Shown piece by piece: positions 1-8,305 of a DNA stretch of 64,000 nt (positions within the stretch are counted from its first letter, which is position 1; every line of letters starts with the position of its first letter). The stretch is from JAVVEG01 sp041751425 (GTDB lineage Bacteria; Pseudomonadota; Gammaproteobacteria; Pseudomonadales; Pseudohongiellaceae), in contig JBGSXL010000013.1 in assembly GCA_041751425.1 (NCBI GenBank), forward strand, positions 62,001-126,000, in the 5' to 3' direction. A program made the position numbers and the translations under genes. The notes beneath the pieces were generated by a model. That model worked only from the letters and a program-made list of their open reading frames with translations, ran no database searches and was not told where the DNA came from.

Positions 1-181
1 GATAAGTATCCGAGGCCTGGAGAAAATCTCGACCGGAATGAGTCTGGTTCTGCAAATCACGACAAGTGACGGTGAGCAAAAATCCTGCCGTCTGCTTTGC
101 CGACTGGACACGGATGAAGAGGTTGCCTATTTCAAGCACGGCGGCATCATGCCTTATGTGTTGGAAAAATTGATTGCGTGA
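1..181 (+). CDS. acnA: Aconitate hydratase, AcnA family (3' end only)
   Basis: Only the last 59 codons are in the window; the gene begins off the left edge. The frame opens at base 2 and ends with TGA at 179-181. The tail contains LCRLDTDEEVAYFKHGG followed by PYVLEKLIA, which matches the C-terminal swivel-domain end of monomeric aconitases of the AcnA/IRP type. Aconitase interconverts citrate and isocitrate in the TCA cycle through a [4Fe-4S] cluster; the cluster cysteines lie outside the window. fumC follows 39 bp downstream on the same strand, so the two TCA enzymes may be cotranscribed. An AcnD-type 2-methylcitrate dehydratase has a similar end and cannot be excluded from this fragment. 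Confidence 0.65.
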   Translation, partial: ISIRGLEKISTGMSLVLQITTSDGEQKSCRLLCRLDTDEEVAYFKHGGIMPYVLEKLIA

Positions 182-220
182 AGCCGTCTAAATGCGCGCT
201 GCTGACACATGGAGCCTTTC

Positions 221-1615
221 ATGACAAAGAAGACGACCCGCACAGAACACGACAGCATGGGCAATATTGATGTTCCCATAGATGCGCTATGGGGAGCGCA
301 GACGCAACGTTCCCTGAGTTACTTCAAGATTGGCAACGATACTTTTCCGCGCAGTTTTATTGACGCGTTCGCGCTGGTAAAAAAGGCTGCCGCTGTCGCC
401 AATCTGGTTTTGGGCAAACTTGATGAGCAGCGCTGTTCACTGATTACACAGGTATGTGACGAGATTAAACAAGGTTTGCATGTTGATCAGTTTCCGTTGT
501 CGGTGTGGCAGACAGGCAGTGGTACACAAACGAACATGAATCTGAATGAGGTCATCGCTAACCGAGGCAATCAATTGGCGGGTCATGATCCGGGCAGCCA
601 TACGCCCCTGCATCCGAATGATCACGTCAACATGTCGCAATCCTCCAACGATGTTTTTCCCACCGTGATGCACGTATGTTGTGTTCAGCAATTGCAATGC
701 GGACTGTTCCCCGCGCTGAACGAACTATTGAAAACTTTGGCACAAAAAAGTGATGAGTTTAGCGCCATAATAAAGATTGGTCGCACCCATATGATGGATG
801 CGACACCGGTAACTCTGGGGCAGGAGTTTGGTGCCTTTCACGCGCAACTCAGTTACGCACAGAGACAATTGCAGGTAATACTGCCAGATCTTTTGCAACT
901 TGCCATCGGTGGCAGTGCGGTGGGTACAGGATTGAATACACATCCCGAATGGTCACGAACTGTTTGTGAGAAAATTTCAGACCTTGCCGGACTCTCGTTC
1001 AAACCCGCAGAGAATAAATTCATGGCTCTCGCCGCTCATGATGTATTAGTCGATTTGCATGGTCGCCTGAATCTGCTTGCCACTGCGTTGTACAAGATGG
1101 CCAGCGATATTCGCCTGATGAACAGCGGCCCACGTTGCGGTCTGGCGGAAGTACGCATACCCGCCAACGAACCGGGCAGTTCGATTATGCCGGGCAAGGT
1201 CAATCCAACACAGGCGGAAGCGCTGACCATGGTATGTGTCAAGATCATGGGCAACAATGCAGCGGTAAGCATTGCCGGCAGTCAGGGTCATTTTCAATTG
1301 AATGTGTTCAAACCATTACTTATCCATCAGTTATTGGATTCCATCACCTTGCTAAGTGATGCGATGCAAAGCTTTAACCGGAACTGTCTGCAGGGATTGC
1401 AAGCTAACACCGATCAGTTACGGGAGAATGTTGCCAGGTCGCTGATGCTGGTCACTGCACTGAATCCGCATATTGGCTATGACAATGCAGCAGAGGCAGC
1501 AAAGTATGCTGAAAAAAACGATGTGAGTTTAAAAGAGTCTGTTGTCACACTTGGGTTTATGACAGCGGAAGAATTTGATTTGCGGGTTAAACCGGCAGAT
1601 ATGTTGCAGCCGTGA
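221..1615 (+). CDS. fumC: Class II fumarate hydratase
   Basis: The product is a cytosolic, iron-independent fumarase that hydrates fumarate to L-malate in the TCA cycle. The superfamily signature GSSIMPGKVNPTQ is present near residue 320, and the substrate-site segments TGSGTQTNMNLNEV and SQSSNDVFPT are intact. The length of 464 residues is normal for FumC. I chose ATG 221 (MTKKTTR) over the in-frame ATG at 209 because GGAG sits six bases upstream of it at 211-214. An aconitase gene ends just upstream on the same strand. A sister lyase (aspartase, argininosuccinate lyase) is unlikely given the strong fumarase-type motifs. Confidence 0.96.
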   Translation: MTKKTTRTEHDSMGNIDVPIDALWGAQTQRSLSYFKIGNDTFPRSFIDAFALVKKAAAVANLVLGKLDEQRCSLITQVCDEIKQGLHVDQFPLSVWQTGSGTQTNMNLNEVIANRGNQLAGHDPGSHTPLHPNDHVNMSQSSNDVFPTVMHVCCVQQLQCGLFPALNELLKTLAQKSDEFSAIIKIGRTHMMDATPVTLGQEFGAFHAQLSYAQRQLQVILPDLLQLAIGGSAVGTGLNTHPEWSRTVCEKISDLAGLSFKPAENKFMALAAHDVLVDLHGRLNLLATALYKMASDIRLMNSGPRCGLAEVRIPANEPGSSIMPGKVNPTQAEALTMVCVKIMGNNAAVSIAGSQGHFQLNVFKPLLIHQLLDSITLLSDAMQSFNRNCLQGLQANTDQLRENVARSLMLVTALNPHIGYDNAAEAAKYAEKNDVSLKESVVTLGFMTAEEFDLRVKPADMLQP

Positions 1616-1627
1616 AGCGGGGATCGT

Positions 1628-1659
1628 TTCCGGCCAGCAAATTGCATTGCCAGCCGGAA
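1628..1659. terminator. Stem-loop between convergent fumC and ompA-like gene
   Basis: TTCCGGC (1628-1634) pairs with GCCGGAA (1653-1659), and an inner GCAA/TTGC pair extends the stem around a CA/CA mismatch. It lies 12 bp after the fumC stop and 19 bp from the end of the convergent gene, where a bidirectional terminator would be expected. Neither side has a clear T-tract, so factor-independent termination is doubtful. Confidence 0.35.
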
Positions 1660-1678
1660 GCGCTTTCACCAGGAGAGC

Positions 1679-2332
1679 TTACTGAATAGCGACAATCTGC
1701 AGCTCAACGCGGCGGTTCATCGCGCGACCTGCATCATTGGCATTGCTGGCGATCGGTTGATCCGGCCCCATGCCCTGCACAATCAAGCGGCTTTGATCGA
1801 CACCACCAGCAGCCAGGTGGTTGGCAACGCTGGTAGCACGTCTATTCGACAGATTGTAGTTATAGTCCGCAGCACCCGTTGAGTCGGTATGACCGGTAAC
1901 GCGAAGGCGCGTATCTTTGTACTTGTACAAAATCACGCCTACGGAATCCAACACGTCAAGAAAGTCAGACCGCAGACCGAATTCATTGGTGTTAAAAGTA
2001 ATATTGCCTGGCATGATCAAATCGAGCTGATCGCCATTGCGGTTAACCTGCACACCAGTGCCTTGCAGTTCCTGGCGCAGTTCAGCTTCCTGAACATCCA
2101 TGTAGGCACCAACGCCTGCTCCAATCGCACCGCAACCCAGTGCGGCATTGCGCGCATGTTGACCGCTGTCTGCTGCGCCGATCAAGCCGCACACAGCACC
2201 GCTTATGGCGCCATACTTCAAAGCGCGACTGGTTTGTGATTCACCGGTATATGGGTTGATTGTGTTACAGGCTGACAGCGCAAGTGCCGCAGCCGTAATG
2301 ACTAAAGAATTTCGTATTAGTAAAAATTTCAT
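1679..2332 (-). CDS. OmpA-family lipoprotein (YiaD-like)
   Basis: This 217-residue envelope lipoprotein probably anchors the outer membrane to peptidoglycan. It starts with a lipoprotein signal peptide ending in the lipobox LSAC, with Cys22 as the lipidation site. Residues about 38-77 form a glycine-rich segment (GAISGAVCGLIGAA, GCGAIGAGVGAYMD) typical of glycine-zipper lipoproteins. Residues about 105-217 are an OmpA C-terminal domain with TGHTDSTG and NLSNRRATSVANHL, the peptidoglycan-binding signature. The start is well supported by AAGGAG about nine bases upstream. It is convergent with fumC and divergent from the DUF1704 gene, so it is probably monocistronic. The family assignment is secure; the specific role is not. 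Confidence 0.9.
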   Translation of the reverse strand: MKFLLIRNSLVITAAALALSACNTINPYTGESQTSRALKYGAISGAVCGLIGAADSGQHARNAALGCGAIGAGVGAYMDVQEAELRQELQGTGVQVNRNGDQLDLIMPGNITFNTNEFGLRSDFLDVLDSVGVILYKYKDTRLRVTGHTDSTGAADYNYNLSNRRATSVANHLAAGGVDQSRLIVQGMGPDQPIASNANDAGRAMNRRVELQIVAIQ

Positions 2333-2682
2333 CGTAAATTACTCCTTGGGTGATGATTGGGATAAACCCTGTTCCGTAGCAAAACTCTATGAAACTGAAC
2401 AACGACTTGTCCAGTTCGACTTATTGTTTTAGTTAGGAAATGTGACGCAATTCGGGATTGATGCTGAAGCGTCAAAAGACAGTGAATAGCAGTGTGTCCC
2501 CTATTCGTGTAAATAGCAACAGGATTAGATCGGGTCTGTGAGCCACTTCCACTATCTTCTGTTTTCATTGCTAAATTTGTTTTAAGCTTCACTCAATTTT
2601 TTAAGGTGAGCCGCTGTATACTCGAAAAAGTATTTGTGATCGGTAAACTTCGTATGACAGGCAAGCTTTCGATGGACAATGT
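2333..2682. other. Divergent intergenic region, 350 bp
   Basis: This gap separates the OmpA-like lipoprotein gene (minus strand) from the DUF1704 gene (plus strand) and must hold both promoters. It is AT-rich near 2560-2640. I see no convincing small gene, RNA or repeat in it. Confidence 0.5.
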
Positions 2683-4023
2683 ATGAGTCAGGTGGATTAT
2701 CAGGAACGCGTCAAAGGTTTGTCTGACAAACTGATCGAATTGCAAAGGCCGATACGTATTCTGGATGCTATCAAGTGGCCGTCCAGCACTGAAAAAGCGT
2801 TTATGGCGTCTGGCGGCACTAAAATGCCGGAAATAGATCTTAATCACTATCAAAATCAATCACTTGGTTTCTTTCCGGACGTATTGCGCAGCGATTTTCG
2901 CAGTTTGCGAGACTCTGTAAACCGGCAACTCGGGCGTGGCGATGGGCTTGGGGCAATCATGCTGGCCACAATTGACCAGTATTTGTTGGTCATTGATCTG
3001 CTTTGCCATAGAGGTACCCAGGAATTTGGGCGCTTCAGTCGCGATCTGTATGGTTCCGCCAGCGATCATCTGCGCGGCGATCGCAAGAGTCTCAGGCAGG
3101 TCGGCGAGCGCTTGTGCGAGATTTTTTCCCTGCCGGCCGCTGATCACCTCACTCGCCCATATAACAAAGACATCACAGCGGAAGTGGCAGTTGACGCGTT
3201 ACGCTCGCGCTTGGTGTCATATTTTCCCGCTGATGAGATTCGCGTGATTCTGAGCGACGGCATTGTTTCAGATGCTGCGGCCGGTGGTGATTATATAAAG
3301 ATCAACCAGGACTCCGAATTTTCTGAATTTGATCTACAGGTGTTGGAAGTACACGAAGGCTGGGTGCATGTAGGCACCACACTGAATGGCCGCAAGCAAC
3401 CGTGGGCCAGTTGGTTGAGCGTTGGTTCGCCGCGGGTGACAGCTTGTCAAGAAGGTTTGGCTGTGTTGATGGAGACGCTCACTTTCAGCTCTTATCCCAA
3501 ACGTGCACTGAAAGTCAGTGACCGCGTTGTTGCCGTGGATGTGGCGGAGCAAGGGGCTGATTTTATTGAGGTTTATCGACTTTTTGTTGAGCGGGGGTGG
3601 AGCGAGCACGCCAGCTATCAAATTACCCAGCGGGTATTTAGGGGTGGTACCTTGCGGGGTGGGTCGGTTTTCACCAAAGATCTGTCTTATCTGCGCGGCT
3701 TCGTAGAGAACGTAAATTTCATCCGCAGTGCTATAAACTCAGGCGTACCCGAGATCATTCCCATGCTCTTTGTTGGCAAGGTAACCCTGGATGATATTCC
3801 AATTCTTTATCAGCATTACCTTGAAGGAACCATCGTTGGCCCCCAATATATACCCGCTATGTTCAGAGATTTGAACGGTCTTTATGTTTGGTTCGGTTTC
3901 GCAACGGGCATGTCAGTAGTCAATATGGCGAGAGTTCAGAAGCACTTTGACAGGCTTTTCAAGCGCACCATGCCCAACACCGCACCGCTATATGAAAAAG
4001 TGATTGAAACCATTGATGATTAG
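2683..4023 (+). CDS. DUF1704 / QEGLA-motif putative metallopeptidase
   Basis: This 446-residue protein belongs to the DUF1704 family, called 'flavohemoglobin expression-modulating QEGLA motif protein' and related to the eukaryotic MATCAP tubulin carboxypeptidases. HEGWVH near residue 224 fits the HExxxH zinc motif of that clan, and CQEGLAVLMETL near residue 256 holds the QEGLA signature with its downstream glutamate. The N-terminal 120 residues are less conserved. There is no signal peptide, so it should be cytosolic. htpX, another zinc protease, begins 21 bp after its stop on the same strand, so the two are probably cotranscribed. The natural substrate in bacteria is not known to me; family membership is confident, function is inferred. 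Confidence 0.82.
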   Translation: MSQVDYQERVKGLSDKLIELQRPIRILDAIKWPSSTEKAFMASGGTKMPEIDLNHYQNQSLGFFPDVLRSDFRSLRDSVNRQLGRGDGLGAIMLATIDQYLLVIDLLCHRGTQEFGRFSRDLYGSASDHLRGDRKSLRQVGERLCEIFSLPAADHLTRPYNKDITAEVAVDALRSRLVSYFPADEIRVILSDGIVSDAAAGGDYIKINQDSEFSEFDLQVLEVHEGWVHVGTTLNGRKQPWASWLSVGSPRVTACQEGLAVLMETLTFSSYPKRALKVSDRVVAVDVAEQGADFIEVYRLFVERGWSEHASYQITQRVFRGGTLRGGSVFTKDLSYLRGFVENVNFIRSAINSGVPEIIPMLFVGKVTLDDIPILYQHYLEGTIVGPQYIPAMFRDLNGLYVWFGFATGMSVVNMARVQKHFDRLFKRTMPNTAPLYEKVIETIDD

Positions 4024-4044
4024 TTTGAGAGAAGGTGACCACCG

Positions 4045-4926
4045 ATGAAGCGTATTGCCCTGTTTCTGTTGACCAACCTGGCCATTGTTTTCATATTGAG
4101 TATTGCGCTGCGGCTTTTGGGTGTAGAGCGAATACTGGATGAGCAGGGCAGTGGTCTTGATTTAAATAGCTTGCTGGTGTTCTCCGCCGTCATCGGTTTT
4201 GGCGGCGCATTCATCTCTTTAGCCATGTCCAAGTGGATGGCCAAACGCTCGACGGGCGCCGTAGTCATCACAAAACCCCGTAACAGTACTGAAGAGTGGT
4301 TGCTGGCGACAGTGGCATCGCAGGCTCAGCGCGCCGGCATCAGCACACCAGAGGTGGCCATATTCGAGTCGGCTGCAGTTAATGCATTCGCCACAGGAGC
4401 CACACGCAACAGTTCATTGGTAGCTGTGAGTACCGGGTTACTGAATTCGATGACAAAGCAGGAAGCTGAAGCTGTTTTGGCGCACGAGGTAAGTCATGTA
4501 GCCAATGGTGATATGGTGACACTGACCCTGATTCAGGGTGTCGTGAATACGTTTGTAATTTTTCTGTCTCGCGTGATTGGTCACTTCGTAGATCGTGTCA
4601 TTTTCAAAACCGAACGCGGTCACGGCCCGGCGTTCTGGATCACTTCTATTGTCGCGCAATTGGTGCTTGGAATTCTGGCATCCATTATTGTCATGTGGTT
4701 CAGCCGTCAACGCGAATATCGTGCTGACGCGGGTGGCGCTGCACTCGCAGGCAAACAGAATATGATTGCCGCGCTGGAGCGTCTGCAGAAGGGACAACCC
4801 ACTTCGTTACCTGATGAGTTGGTCGCTTTTGGTATCAACAATAAAGCACGCGATACTATGTCGAAATTGTTCATGACGCATCCGCCTCTGAGTGCTCGCA
4901 TCGAAGCATTGCGACGAGCACCTTGA
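4045..4926 (+). CDS. htpX: Membrane-bound zinc protease HtpX
   Basis: HtpX is an inner-membrane M48B protease that cleaves misfolded membrane proteins during envelope stress. The 293-residue product has two N-terminal transmembrane helices (about residues 4-24 and 35-56), the zinc motif HEVSHVANGDM near residue 147, two more hydrophobic segments (about 160-180 and 195-215), and the third-ligand region REYRADAGGAAL. GAGAAGGTGACC upstream of the ATG gives a good ribosome binding site. It follows a predicted cytosolic zinc peptidase by 21 bp, suggesting a two-gene protein-quality operon. Length and motifs match the family fully. Confidence 0.96.
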   Translation: MKRIALFLLTNLAIVFILSIALRLLGVERILDEQGSGLDLNSLLVFSAVIGFGGAFISLAMSKWMAKRSTGAVVITKPRNSTEEWLLATVASQAQRAGISTPEVAIFESAAVNAFATGATRNSSLVAVSTGLLNSMTKQEAEAVLAHEVSHVANGDMVTLTLIQGVVNTFVIFLSRVIGHFVDRVIFKTERGHGPAFWITSIVAQLVLGILASIIVMWFSRQREYRADAGGAALAGKQNMIAALERLQKGQPTSLPDELVAFGINNKARDTMSKLFMTHPPLSARIEALRRAP

Positions 4927-4973
4927 AGCCCAGCTCTAAAAAAAGCTGACTCTAAGAAGCAGTTAACACAAAC

Positions 4974-7900
4974 TCAACCGGCCTTGTAACGCAAGTCCAG
5001 CGTATAAGGCTGGCTTGGATGCGGGTCGCTGAGATCCAGTTTCATTTTTCCCTGCGTATGACCATGCGCATAAAAGCGCGCAACACGGCGCGCTTCTGCC
5101 TCATTGGCATTCACTGGAAACGTATCGTAACTCCTGCCTCCCGGATGGGACACATGATACGTACATCCACCAATAGAGCGTTGCCGATGCGTATCGACGA
5201 TATCTATGGTTAGTGGCGCATGAATACCAATAGTTGGGTGCAGAGCTGAATAGGGTGCCCACGCCTTGTAGCGAATTCCTGCGATGTATTCACCCTGAAC
5301 GCCGGTTGTGCGCAATGGCAGCTTGCGCGAATTGCAGGTGACGATATAGCGATCGCCACTCATGTTTCGGGTTCTGATCTGCAAACGTTCCACAGATGAA
5401 TCCACATAGCGCGCCGTCCCCTGACCGGTAGATTCCTCGCCCAGAACATGCCAAGGCTCAATAGCTGCATGCACGTCCAATTGGATGCCAGCAACATTGA
5501 TACTGCCATAGTGTGGGAAGCGGAACTCCTGAAACGGCGAAAACCAGTCGTGCTGGAACTTGTATCCTGCGGCATTCAAGTCGTCAATGACCTGTTGCAG
5601 GTCCTCCTGCACAAAATGCGGGAGCATGAATCTGTCATGCAATTGTGTACCCCAATTGATCAGGGGCTTTTTATAGGGTTGCTCCCAAAAAAGCGCAATC
5701 AACGCTCTGAGCAGCAACACCTGCACAGCGCTCATCTGCCAGTGTGGAGGCATCTCAAAATTGCGAAATTCCACCAGTCCCAACCGCCCTGTTGAACTGT
5801 CCGGCGAATACAATTTATCAACGCAAAATTCGGCGCGATGCGTATTGCCAGTCAGGTCCACCAGAAAATTCCGCAGAATCCGATCAACCAGCCAGGGTTG
5901 TTGGCTCTCGCCATCAGTTAACTGCTGCAACGCGATTTCCAGTTCGTAAAGATTATCATCGCGCGCCTCATCAACGCGCGGAGCCTGACTGGTCGGCCCA
6001 ATAAACTGACCAGAGAACAGATAGGACAAGCTGGGGTGATTTTGCCAGAAGCGTAGCAAGCTGCCCAATAGGTCCGGGCGCCGCAGGAACGGACTGTCTT
6101 CCGGGTTTGCTGCACCCAACGTAACATGGTTGCCACCACCGGTGCCGGTATGTTTGCCGTCCAGCATGAATTTTTCAGTACCCAGCCGGGTCTGTCGGGC
6201 ATAGTCATTCAGTGGTTGCACGATGCCAAGGAACTCTTCCCAGTTACCAGCAGGATGTACGTTCACTTCGATCACACCAGGGTCAGGTGTGATCATAAGC
6301 TTCTTCAGGCGCGGATCCCTTGGAGGTTCATAACCTTCCAGAATAACCGGGCATTTCAGTTGATCAGCAATAGCTTCGATAGCCGCAGTAAGATTAACGT
6401 AGTGCTCGAGTTGTTTCAGCGGAGGCAGGAATACATATAAACGCCCTTCACGCACTTCGACACACAGAGCGGTATGGAAAAGCCGTCGCTCTTCTTCGGC
6501 ATCTTCGGCTTTTTTAGCGCCGGCGTTTTTTCTTTCTGCGCTCTTGCCAGCGGTTTTATTTCCCGCAACTTTGGCTTTTGATTTATTCGATTTCCCTGCG
6601 GGATAATCCAACTCTTCACGCGAAGCGAATGGGTCTTTGGGAAAATCCAGTTCAACATCTGCTGGTGCCTGCCATGGCAGACTTTCCAATGGCAATCGGA
6701 ATCCCAACGGAGAATCGCCGGGAAATAATTGCATCTTTTCACTACGGAAAAACCAGCGACAGCTGCGCCAGCCCTGTTCACTCCACTCCAAAGGCAGAAC
6801 AAAACCTGTGGCTGTGTCGAGGCCTTGCGCGAATACTTTTATCAAGCGGGCGCGTTCCAGAGGATCTTCGATTTTGTTATCTTCAATTGTGAGATTGACA
6901 GGCAGTTCTGCTTTCTTCTTTTCGTAAAGGATTTTGTCTTCATAGGCATTGACGATATAGCGGGGATCAATCTGCATATGTTCAGTCAACGCACTCATAA
7001 ACATATCGGCATCCTTTAGACTATGAGCGCCGGGTGTGCGCTCATCAGCGAGCAGTTTAGGATTGTGCCAAAGAGGTTTTTTGTCTGTACGCCAAAAAAT
7101 GCCAAGCGCCCAACGCGGCAGTGGTTCGCCGGGATACCACTTACCCTGACCAATATGAATAATGCCATCGGCGCCATAATGCTGCTTCAGACTTAATAAA
7201 AGCTCGCCGGCCAATTTGCGTTTTTCCTTGCCTAATGCGGCCGTGTTCCACTGGGCACTTTGCATATCGTCGATGGAAACGAAAGTGGGTTCTCCGCCCA
7301 CTGTCAGGCGAACATCCTGTTTATTCAGATCTTTATCTACCTGTTTGCCCAGCGCATCTATCTGCTGCCACTGACTGGAAGAATAGGGTTTCGTAACACG
7401 AGGGTCTTCATGAAACCGCGTCACTTTATTCTCATGCCCGAAAGTAACTTCACAAACACCTGTACTACCGGTTATTGGAGCTGCACTGACAGGATCGGGC
7501 GTGCAGGCCAGCGGAATATGGCCTTCAGCAGCAAACAGACCTGACGTAGGGTCAAGTCCAATCCAGCCTGCGCCAGGGATAAAAACCTCTGCCCAGGCAT
7601 GCAGGTCAGTAAAATCTTCCTTCGGTCCAACCGGGCCGTCTATCGACTTTATATCTGCCGTCAGTTGCACCAGATAGCCGGAGGCGAAACGCGCAGCCAT
7701 TCCCAAATGGCGCAATGTTTGCACCAACAGCCAGGCGCTGTCACGGCAAGAGCCTAAGTTTTTCAGTAGAGTTTCTTCCGGAGTCTGCACTCCGGGTTCC
7801 ATACGGATAATATAATTGACGGCATGCTGTGTTCTGGCATTTTCACTGACCAGAAAATTGACTATGGGTTGTTTTTTGGTGTCTACAGATTTTACCCAGG

Positions 7901-8285
7901 CACGCATGGTTTCACTGGTATCCTTGATTTCCAGATAGGGTGCCAGGTCTTGTGCCAGTTGCGGATCATATTTGAAAGGGAAGTACTCAGCACTCTCTTC
8001 TACGAAAAAGTCGAAGGGATTTATCACCGTCATGTCAGCGATCAATTCAACACTGACAACCAGTTCTTTCGCGGGTTCAGGAAAAACAAGCCGAGCAAGA
8101 TGATTGGCAAAGGGATCCTGTTGCCAGTTAATAAAATGAGATTGTGGTGTAATGTTCAGTGAGTATGCATTAATCGGGGTGCGACAATGCGGTGCTGGCC
8201 GCAAGCGAACAATATGCGGCATAATCTGCACAAGTCTGTCAAAGCTGTAGCTTGTGCGGTGATGTATTGCTACTTGAATGGTCAT
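4974..8285 (-). CDS. Transglutaminase-like / DUF2126 fusion protein (Anbu locus)
   Basis: This 1103-residue two-part protein has an N-terminal bacterial transglutaminase-like cysteine peptidase region (about 1-290) and a C-terminal DUF2126 region (about 310-1100). The putative triad is visible: Cys in LGSCRDSAWLL, His in DLHAWAEVF and Asp in IGLDPTSG. DUF2126 resembles glutamine-synthetase-like amidoligase folds in published comparative genomics, so the protein may both make and cut amide bonds. A Lys/Ala-rich linker (about residues 556-592) interrupts DUF2126. There is no signal peptide. It is divergent from an ATP-grasp/alpha-E pair and near the Anbu protease, the standard neighbourhood of this family. 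The start codon is only 20 bp from the divergent start. The biochemical activity is predicted, not established. Confidence 0.9.
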   Translation of the reverse strand: MTIQVAIHHRTSYSFDRLVQIMPHIVRLRPAPHCRTPINAYSLNITPQSHFINWQQDPFANHLARLVFPEPAKELVVSVELIADMTVINPFDFFVEESAEYFPFKYDPQLAQDLAPYLEIKDTSETMRAWVKSVDTKKQPIVNFLVSENARTQHAVNYIIRMEPGVQTPEETLLKNLGSCRDSAWLLVQTLRHLGMAARFASGYLVQLTADIKSIDGPVGPKEDFTDLHAWAEVFIPGAGWIGLDPTSGLFAAEGHIPLACTPDPVSAAPITGSTGVCEVTFGHENKVTRFHEDPRVTKPYSSSQWQQIDALGKQVDKDLNKQDVRLTVGGEPTFVSIDDMQSAQWNTAALGKEKRKLAGELLLSLKQHYGADGIIHIGQGKWYPGEPLPRWALGIFWRTDKKPLWHNPKLLADERTPGAHSLKDADMFMSALTEHMQIDPRYIVNAYEDKILYEKKKAELPVNLTIEDNKIEDPLERARLIKVFAQGLDTATGFVLPLEWSEQGWRSCRWFFRSEKMQLFPGDSPLGFRLPLESLPWQAPADVELDFPKDPFASREELDYPAGKSNKSKAKVAGNKTAGKSAERKNAGAKKAEDAEEERRLFHTALCVEVREGRLYVFLPPLKQLEHYVNLTAAIEAIADQLKCPVILEGYEPPRDPRLKKLMITPDPGVIEVNVHPAGNWEEFLGIVQPLNDYARQTRLGTEKFMLDGKHTGTGGGNHVTLGAANPEDSPFLRRPDLLGSLLRFWQNHPSLSYLFSGQFIGPTSQAPRVDEARDDNLYELEIALQQLTDGESQQPWLVDRILRNFLVDLTGNTHRAEFCVDKLYSPDSSTGRLGLVEFRNFEMPPHWQMSAVQVLLLRALIALFWEQPYKKPLINWGTQLHDRFMLPHFVQEDLQQVIDDLNAAGYKFQHDWFSPFQEFRFPHYGSINVAGIQLDVHAAIEPWHVLGEESTGQGTARYVDSSVERLQIRTRNMSGDRYIVTCNSRKLPLRTTGVQGEYIAGIRYKAWAPYSALHPTIGIHAPLTIDIVDTHRQRSIGGCTYHVSHPGGRSYDTFPVNANEAEARRVARFYAHGHTQGKMKLDLSDPHPSQPYTLDLRYKAG

Positions 8286-8305
8286 GAGGTAATGTAATCC
8301 TTAAT

